Made by a program: the position numbers and the translations under genes
Part shown: positions 58,491-64,000 of the stretch, piece after piece
Layout of the letters: every line of letters starts with the position of its first letter
Position numbering within the stretch: position 1 is the first letter of the stretch
Assembly: GCA_024180945.1 (NCBI GenBank)
Contig: JAKSGN010000038.1
Span: 372,001 to 436,000, forward strand
Length of the DNA: 64,000 nucleotides
Source of the DNA: Macrophomina tecta
Taxonomy: Eukaryota; Ascomycota; Dothideomycetes; Botryosphaeriales; Botryosphaeriaceae
Direction: 5' to 3'
Notes under the pieces: model-generated
What the model was told of the DNA's origin: nothing
The model's input: the letters and a program-made list of their open reading frames with translations, nothing else
Database searches by the model: none

Positions 58491-61400
58491 TTAAACCCCG
58501 TCGGGCGTGTTGTTAAGAATCCACCGGCGCGTAGATATCTTGGTTTTTCTAAGAAACTCAGCTGTTGCTTGAGCGCCTTTATTTGTAGTGAATAGGTCCG
58601 TAAGATTAAGAATAGGTTTCTCCAGAGCGTCTTTTATAGAGAGCCTTTCAGCTCTATATAAATAACAGTCTAAGAGGAGATGTCTCGGTGTTTGCTTTGC
58701 CGTACCAGAGCAGTAGCATCTATCATCCTCTACATGGTTAAAACGGTAGAGATAGGACTTGAAGTACCCGTGTCCAATCTTCAGCTGGTAGAAGGAGGAA
58801 GCTGTTTCCCTTACTGTAGTAGGGGCGATCAGCTTCCTCTTTATCTTCCAGGTAAATGCTTTACTGTAGGCTGAGCTGGGAACTGATAAGAGCTGGCTTT
58901 TCCACTCGTTGTAGAGAACTTCTTTTAGTTGCATTCCGTAGAATGCAACAGAAGTGTCTTCTGTTGTAGGGGGGATTAACGTTGCTTGTTTAGCAAGTCT
59001 GTCGGCCTCCTCATTTCCGTGCACGTTGACGTGCCCCGGAACCCATTCAACCGTGACTTTGTTGTCCCTGTCTCTTAGCTGCCTGGCAGCGTGAATTGCC
59101 CGTTGCTGCCACCGTTGGCCAGGCGTGTTGTTAGGGTGTTTGAGCCTCAAGAGTGCAGCCTGGTTATCCGCAAAGACTCTTATATCTTTTGACTTGTACC
59201 CATGTTTGTTGGCTAGCTCAAGGGCAGTGGTTATGCCATCAAGTTCACCGTTATAAACGAGAGCGTTGGGACCAATATTCTTAGTAGCTCTTACTTGGAT
59301 TTTGTCTCTGGATTGGCTGTAATCTAACAGTACCACTCCAACACCTATTCCCATTCCCTGAGGAAGTGATGAGGCATCAGAGTAGAGAGCTATAAGATTG
59401 TCCGGGGCCTCTGCCAACGCTTTTGAGTGCTCAGTAGCAGCATCTGCTTTGCTTAAGGTGGAGATCTCTGTATTGTAGGGAGTGTACCCGGCCCATGGTG
59501 GGTAGAGAAATGGATCGACTTTCTCTATATCCCTGGGGATCGAGCGTAGTGTATCCTTAATTCTCTCTAGCCGTGTAGCTGGGCTGTTCTCTCTAGATTC
59601 TAGATTGATCTTGTCGAGTTCTTTCCGTACTGGATGGTTTTCTCCGAGTTGGCTGATTCTTAATGCGTACTTCCGGAGGGTAGCATTTAGTCGTAGCTCT
59701 GGCGGAGGTATTGCAGCCTCTACTTCCATTGGTTTAATAGGGGCAGTCTTGAACACTCCTAGGATCTTCCGTAGGGCAAGGTTTTGGAGGAGGTTGTGTT
59801 GTCTTTTAACTGCCCACTGGTTGTTCCAGTATAGTTGGCAGCCAAAGTCGGCTACGCTTACAACACAAGCGTTATAGAGTTGTCTAATTGCATAGGGAGA
59901 AAGTCCCCGTTCAACATTAGCTAGCCTTGAGAGGCGTTGGAAGGTAGATCTTGCTTGACTTATTCTTATAGAAACGTGTTCTTTAAAAGTAAGCAGCGGG
60001 TCAAAGAAAATACCTAGCCATCGTACAAGATTCTGGGGCTTCTTCACCTGGCCATCCGGTAGAACAAGAGATGAGGAGGTTGCTTCTTTAGATCTACTAA
60101 AGTGAAGTAGCTCTGTTTTATCCAGGTCAAAGGCAACGCCCTTTTCTTTACCACGTTTGTAGAGCTCTCTTATCTCCTCTTGTAGTATTTTAACGTTGCG
60201 TTTAAAGCTGCTGGAGCTAGCTATTACTGCAATATCATCTATGTAGGAGAGGTAGACAACTTTATGAGAGGGGAAGAGCTCTCGGAGGTAGATAAGGAAG
60301 AGTATTGGTGAAACAGGGCTCCCTTGCGGAATACCTGTCTCAATCGGGCTGAACTCTTCCTCCTCTCCATTAAACGCAAGCCGTAGTTGTCGTTTATTTA
60401 GGAAAGATCTGATCCACGCGAGAAGATTGAGTGGAAGGCCTATTTTTGCCATGATAGTAAGGAGTTGTTCTTGAGCAACGTGATCAAAGGCACCTTTTAC
60501 ATCAAGGAATACTACTGATGTTTTACGTTTTACTCGTCGGTTCTCTTCTACCTTATTAGCTAGTAATAAGGCAGCGTCAATAGCAGATTTCTTTAGCCTT
60601 CCCCCAATTTGAGAGGGATCTAGAAGGTGTGTTGTCTCTGCTAGATAACTCAGACGTTTGGCCGTGATTCGTTCTAATATCTTCCCAAGACAGTTGAGCA
60701 AGCTGATGACCCGGTAGGACTTGGGAGCATGTATATCTGGCTTGTTCTTGCTGAGAATTGCGCCTGTTGCTTCTCTCCAGCATAGCGGGTGGTATCCATA
60801 GCTGAATAGAGTACTGAACACCTTGTAGAAGGCTTGTGGGGCTGCTTTATACGCCTGGATAATGATCTCTTGCGTTATAGTATCAGGCCCTGGGGTTTTC
60901 CCCTTTATTTGAGTGGAGCATGCTTGTTCAAGTTCTGCTTCCTTTAGGAGGGGCCAGTCCCAGTTTGTGGGATTGTATTCCTCCCAGTTGAATGGTAGTG
61001 CCTGTGGAGGTTTTGGGAATAAACCTGTACGGAGGGCAGAACACTTCCCCTTAAAGCTATCTTCTAGTACCGCATTTGGGGCTCGGATTTCAGGGATCCT
61101 TACCTCCCTCCGTGGCTTAGTGTATGACATTGCTTTGTAGATTGACGTTGGGGTCTCCTTAGAGAGAAAGTTGTTCCAGTGTTCGCGTTTTGCTTGTTTC
61201 ACCGCCTGTAGAAAGGTGTTCCGGGACTCAAGGTATGCCTTTATGCTAGTAGCGGTGGGGTTCCGTCTGTTATTACGTGTTTTTTGTCCTAGGTCTAGCC
61301 GTAGGTTGTAGAGCTCGTCTGTCCACCATGATTTAAAGCGAGGCCCCAGTTTGAGTTTGGGGATAGTAAGTTCTGCAGCATAGGTAATGGCTTTAGTCAA

Positions 61401-62321
61401 GCTACTACCTAGATTATTAAGTGCTGGGACTGATAACGTATTGCCCCCTGCTATATCCTGAGAGAGGGTAGAGGGGCTTAGCTGCTCTATATCTAAGAGT
61501 ACGCTTGGAAGGAGTTGCTCTATCTTCTCCCGGAATAGATTAGAGAATTCCGACCAGTTGGCCTTCCTAGTATTGAACCGGGTGGTAGGCTGTGCTGGGG
61601 AGCTCGTAGGAGGCTCCATTGGACTAATAGAAAAGAAGATTGGGTAGTGGTCTGAGCCAAGGTCTTGAATGACTTTCCACCCTTCTATCCTGTCTTCTAA
61701 TTCTCTAGTTGCCAGGGTAAGATCGATAGTAGTTTCTCTACTAAGATGGCTACGGTGGAAGGTGCCTCTACCTATCTTATTGAGTAGACTAAGGTTGTTA
61801 TCTTCGATCCATTGGATGAGCTGGGGAGCCCTGCTATCTGGGCTAGATCGTGGATCCCACCACGGGTGGTGTGTGTTGAAATCTCCGGCTATGATAGTCG
61901 GTGTGGTTATACTATAGTAACTAAGGACGCGTTCTATAGTATAGAGAGACCCTGCTTCCTCTTGGTCCACTTGATTGTAGAGGTTTAGGAGCTGGAATTT
62001 AGAGTTCTGCTGGATAATCTCAAGTAGTAGTATATCGGGACTAGCAAAGAGATCGGCCTTGTAGTTAACCTGGGTTTCCCTCAGAAACCGTGAGATATAG
62101 GTTAACGTACGAGGCCTTAAACCAGGAGGAGTAACCGGGAGAATTTGACCAAAGGATGGATGGTTGATAGAGCGGTTTTCAGAGGGATTAGGGGAGATGA
62201 GAACCCAAGGTTCTTGAATAAGAATCAGGTCAACTTTTATCTCAACTGCGTAGTTCAGGATTGCCTCGGTAACCGAGGAATTCCTATTAACATTGGCTTG
62301 CAGTATTCTAATAGATCCCAT
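58491..62321 (-). CDS. LINE ORF2: endonuclease, reverse transcriptase, RNase H (1276 aa)
   Basis: Target-primed reverse transcription enzyme. AP-type endonuclease at residues about 1-230: Asn10, Glu37 (QEPW), Asp147/Asn149 (AGDFNTHH), Asp200 and SDH at 223-225 are all present. RT about 515-770: LDVKGAFD (Asp607), GIPQGSPVSP (663-672), active site YIDD (693-696). RNase H about 975-1115 with Asp982, Glu1026, Asp1052 and Asp1107, all four acidic residues. Near the C-terminus is a C-X-C-X9-H-X4-C knuckle (Cys1202, Cys1204, His1214, Cys1219). Every catalytic residue checked is intact. The start ATG (62321-62319) overlaps the ORF1 stop as TAATG, pointing to termination-reinitiation. Confidence 0.95.
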   Translation of the reverse strand: MGSIRILQANVNRNSSVTEAILNYAVEIKVDLILIQEPWVLISPNPSENRSINHPSFGQILPVTPPGLRPRTLTYISRFLRETQVNYKADLFASPDILLLEIIQQNSKFQLLNLYNQVDQEEAGSLYTIERVLSYYSITTPTIIAGDFNTHHPWWDPRSSPDSRAPQLIQWIEDNNLSLLNKIGRGTFHRSHLSRETTIDLTLATRELEDRIEGWKVIQDLGSDHYPIFFSISPMEPPTSSPAQPTTRFNTRKANWSEFSNLFREKIEQLLPSVLLDIEQLSPSTLSQDIAGGNTLSVPALNNLGSSLTKAITYAAELTIPKLKLGPRFKSWWTDELYNLRLDLGQKTRNNRRNPTATSIKAYLESRNTFLQAVKQAKREHWNNFLSKETPTSIYKAMSYTKPRREVRIPEIRAPNAVLEDSFKGKCSALRTGLFPKPPQALPFNWEEYNPTNWDWPLLKEAELEQACSTQIKGKTPGPDTITQEIIIQAYKAAPQAFYKVFSTLFSYGYHPLCWREATGAILSKNKPDIHAPKSYRVISLLNCLGKILERITAKRLSYLAETTHLLDPSQIGGRLKKSAIDAALLLANKVEENRRVKRKTSVVFLDVKGAFDHVAQEQLLTIMAKIGLPLNLLAWIRSFLNKRQLRLAFNGEEEEFSPIETGIPQGSPVSPILFLIYLRELFPSHKVVYLSYIDDIAVIASSSSFKRNVKILQEEIRELYKRGKEKGVAFDLDKTELLHFSRSKEATSSSLVLPDGQVKKPQNLVRWLGIFFDPLLTFKEHVSIRISQARSTFQRLSRLANVERGLSPYAIRQLYNACVVSVADFGCQLYWNNQWAVKRQHNLLQNLALRKILGVFKTAPIKPMEVEAAIPPPELRLNATLRKYALRISQLGENHPVRKELDKINLESRENSPATRLERIKDTLRSIPRDIEKVDPFLYPPWAGYTPYNTEISTLSKADAATEHSKALAEAPDNLIALYSDASSLPQGMGIGVGVVLLDYSQSRDKIQVRATKNIGPNALVYNGELDGITTALELANKHGYKSKDIRVFADNQAALLRLKHPNNTPGQRWQQRAIHAARQLRDRDNKVTVEWVPGHVNVHGNEEADRLAKQATLIPPTTEDTSVAFYGMQLKEVLYNEWKSQLLSVPSSAYSKAFTWKIKRKLIAPTTVRETASSFYQLKIGHGYFKSYLYRFNHVEDDRCYCSGTAKQTPRHLLLDCYLYRAERLSIKDALEKPILNLTDLFTTNKGAQATAEFLRKTKISTRRWILNNTPDGV

Positions 62322-63790
62322 TAGGAAGATGTCTGCTTCCTAGTATTGGAGGTTCTAGGTCCATGCAGCTTCTCTGCCTTACAGCTAACTCCAAAGAGTG
62401 ATAGCCTTGAGGATATAGCCTTGCGGGCCTCGTTCTCTGTGCTGAAGGCAATAACAATTGAACCTCCCTGTTGTGTTAGTCGTTTGGCTTCTGAGGTGAG
62501 CCAGTACGGTTCCCCAATTGCTGTAAGACCAGAGTTGAAGGTCTTAATTTCTTCCTTAACTAAGGAGGAGAATTCTTCTCGTGAGAAGGTATTGAGGTCA
62601 GCTGTTGGGATTCCATGAACAGCAACCTTATACCATGGTTTATTCTCTATAATAGAGACCGTAGGTATAACCGAGTCAATGATTTTCTTATTCTTGAGGA
62701 GGAAGTCGGCTGAGTAGCTTTCAGTTACCGTAAGAACAAGGTTCCCTTTCTCTGAGATTGAGGCAGCAGAGATTACAGTTGGCTTTTTTGAGTATGCTAT
62801 CGAGAATGCCTTGTTAAAAGCGTTTCTCATGGCGAAGGATGAGATCTCGCTAGGGCGGCTGACTAGGCGTAGAACTGCTTGCCGGGGGGGTTTCGTCTTC
62901 TTTCCTCCGGTTGGGGAGATGGTTGTCTTTGTTGTCTGTGAGGGGTTCTTCCGGGCGATTGTTGTCCACTCCTGGCTATTGGTAGCGGCAATAGAAGCGT
63001 CGTTGCTCGTGGGGGAATTTGCTAGGGGAAGGATAGGATTGGGAGGCTGTGGAATATGTATAGACGTGGGAGGGGCAGCTGGTAGCTTGTTCAGTTCCCT
63101 TGTCCGGTTGGCTAGAGCCCTTGATGTGTTCTCTAGAGATCGGACTTGGGTGGCAAGGATTGACTTTGCCTTATCGAGTATACCTCCCTCTGTGTACTCC
63201 CTAAAGATCTGTAAGAGGTCTAGGATTTTCCGGTTCTTCTCTAGGTCTTCTTCGAGGTTTGCTGCTTTCAAAAGGCAGTCAAGTGCTCCTTCAAGGGCAG
63301 CGTCCACTGTTGTAAAGACACCAAATCGTGCTCTCTTTTTCTGGCCTTCCTTTGTGTGCACTGTGAAGAGTGTCGTGGGAGGCATAGTAGCGAGAGATGG
63401 GCTACGAGTAGTTCTAGTAGGAGTAGACTCTATCGTGATAGCCGGGCGTTTGAGTGGGTTGCCTATAGGGTGCTGTGCATCTTGTTGTGGGGTAACCGGG
63501 GGGGGTGGGGCTTGGGGGGAGTCTTGAGCAGTTGGGATATCTATCATCTCATGGTCGGTAGACGTTTGTCCTGGGAGGTTTTCCTGGTATTCTCGCTCCG
63601 GTGTTGGGCATCTGGAGGGAATAGGGGAGCCTAGTATGATAGGCCCCCACTCCTTGTCCCCGTGTGGGGGAGGGTCGGGTTGGTCCATTATGCTGGAAGG
63701 GTCTAGGGAGTGCTTGGTAGGAGGCCCGTGTGTTGAGCTTTGACCAGGGGTCAAAATCTCTTCGGTGGTTGGCTGTGGGAGAGGCTCCAC
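62321..63790 (-). CDS. LINE ORF1: gag-like RNA-binding protein (489 aa)
   Basis: Nucleic-acid-binding partner of ORF2. Residues 1-140 are Pro/Ser/Thr-rich and disordered. Residues about 160-240 form charged helices, possibly a coiled coil. Residues about 300-475 look like the RRM-type folds of fungal LINE gag proteins (KPWYKVAVHGIPT at 384-396, GGSIVIAFSTENEARKAI at 442-459). It ends in a basic tail (SNTRKQTSS). No CCHC zinc knuckles are visible, although many related ORF1 proteins have them after this region. The frame is intact, with no RIP-type stops. It ends with TAA overlapping the ORF2 ATG. Confidence 0.85.
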   Translation of the reverse strand: MEPLPQPTTEEILTPGQSSTHGPPTKHSLDPSSIMDQPDPPPHGDKEWGPIILGSPIPSRCPTPEREYQENLPGQTSTDHEMIDIPTAQDSPQAPPPPVTPQQDAQHPIGNPLKRPAITIESTPTRTTRSPSLATMPPTTLFTVHTKEGQKKRARFGVFTTVDAALEGALDCLLKAANLEEDLEKNRKILDLLQIFREYTEGGILDKAKSILATQVRSLENTSRALANRTRELNKLPAAPPTSIHIPQPPNPILPLANSPTSNDASIAATNSQEWTTIARKNPSQTTKTTISPTGGKKTKPPRQAVLRLVSRPSEISSFAMRNAFNKAFSIAYSKKPTVISAASISEKGNLVLTVTESYSADFLLKNKKIIDSVIPTVSIIENKPWYKVAVHGIPTADLNTFSREEFSSLVKEEIKTFNSGLTAIGEPYWLTSEAKRLTQQGGSIVIAFSTENEARKAISSRLSLFGVSCKAEKLHGPRTSNTRKQTSS

Positions 63791-64000
63791 TGGAGGAGAG
63801 TGTTTAATTACTCGCTATCGGGAAGTCCAGTGGCGATGCAATTTTGATCCACTATTCCTTAGGGTGTTCTCTACTCTTGTTTCACGTGTGGTGCGATTTT
63901 GGCTCGTTCTGGTAGTGTGGTGGGGTTGCGGAGGCTGTAGTAGGTTGGGATCTATCCGTTTACCTCTTTCTCCTCATATCACGCAATAGCGCGTACGTCT
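63791..64000 (-). other. LINE 5' untranslated region (partial)
   Basis: This is upstream of ORF1 on the - strand and is not RIP-mutated. The 5' end of the element and its target duplication are outside the window. Confidence 0.6.

Larger units (their letters stand above)
58261..64000 (-). mobile_element. Non-LTR retrotransposon (LINE, Tad/I-like), intact coding region, 5' end beyond window
   Basis: Order on -: 5' region (64000-63791, continuing outside), ORF1 (63790-62321), ORF2 (62321-58491), 3' UTR (58490-58282) and a TAAA-repeat tail (complement of 58258-58280) joined directly to Gypsy C. No stops and no RIP signature; CpA and TpG are normal. It is the only intact transposon in the window and could still be, or have very recently been, active. 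Confidence 0.9.

Noticed and set aside
62811..63527. 238-codon + frame opposite LINE ORF1
   Set aside because: It has no recognisable domain and lies within the coding region of an intact LINE ORF1; a chance antisense frame is more likely.
1..64000. CRISPR arrays, tRNA or rRNA genes, secondary-metabolite backbone enzymes
   Set aside because: None seen by eye. The spaced repeats present are LTRs, palindromes and a TAAA tail; the window is eukaryotic.

Overview
The window looks like a piece of a filamentous ascomycete (Pezizomycotina) genome. About 10 kb of ordinary, intron-bearing genic DNA (roughly 27.6-37.8 kb) sits between two very AT-rich blocks made almost entirely of dead retrotransposons. 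In those blocks CpA and TpG are strikingly scarce and TpA is everywhere. Gln and Trp codons read as TAG/TAA in otherwise recognisable Copia and Gypsy proteins, which is the signature of repeat-induced point mutation (RIP). The species cannot be named from the sequence.

Left block (1-27.6 kb). A Gypsy element on the + strand (here 'Gypsy A', 1-20197, its 5' LTR cut by the window edge) has been opened by four later insertions: two Copia elements of one family (726-6580 on +, 8519-14360 on -), a 166-bp solo LTR (14382-14547) and a 799-bp solo LTR (17571-18369). Five-bp target duplications, some altered by one C/T or G/A change, show the nesting. Gypsy A itself lies inside an older Gypsy (D, 20198-25501), which also carries a solo LTR. 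Two copies of the 799-bp LTR, one partial, follow, then 1 kb of unassigned AT-rich DNA.

Gene island (27.6-37.8 kb). It holds the C-terminal remnant of an amidase, a Zn(II)2Cys6 transcription factor (4 exons), a short-chain dehydrogenase/reductase (5 exons), a patch of small mobile-element debris (a 48-bp Gypsy LTR end, a pogo/Fot-type transposase relic and two solo LTRs that are far less mutated than copies outside), then a divergent pair: a second SDR (-) and a zinc-dependent medium-chain alcohol/formaldehyde-type dehydrogenase (+). A regulator with three oxidoreductases could be a small catabolic, detoxification or metabolite cluster, but no backbone synthase is present.

Right block (37.8-64 kb). 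A Gypsy gag scrap and very AT-rich DNA precede a second Copia family (137-bp LTRs): a + copy (39050-47274) split by a younger - copy (41545-47147), and the end of a third copy, into which a tandem Gypsy pair (B and C, - strand, 47860-58260, sharing one LTR) appears to be inserted. The window ends with an almost unmutated non-LTR retrotransposon (LINE, - strand, 58261 to beyond 64000). It has intact ORF1 and ORF2 (endonuclease, reverse transcriptase, RNase H) joined by a TAATG stop/start overlap and a TAAA-repeat tail.

Most interesting observation: all three copies of the Gypsy A/B/C family carry, between integrase and the 3' LTR, a conserved gene on the opposite strand. It has two exons and a 55-bp intron, and encodes about 240 residues with a basic start, a Cys motif and a coiled-coil-like region. 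It looks like a real antisense passenger gene of the retrotransposon.
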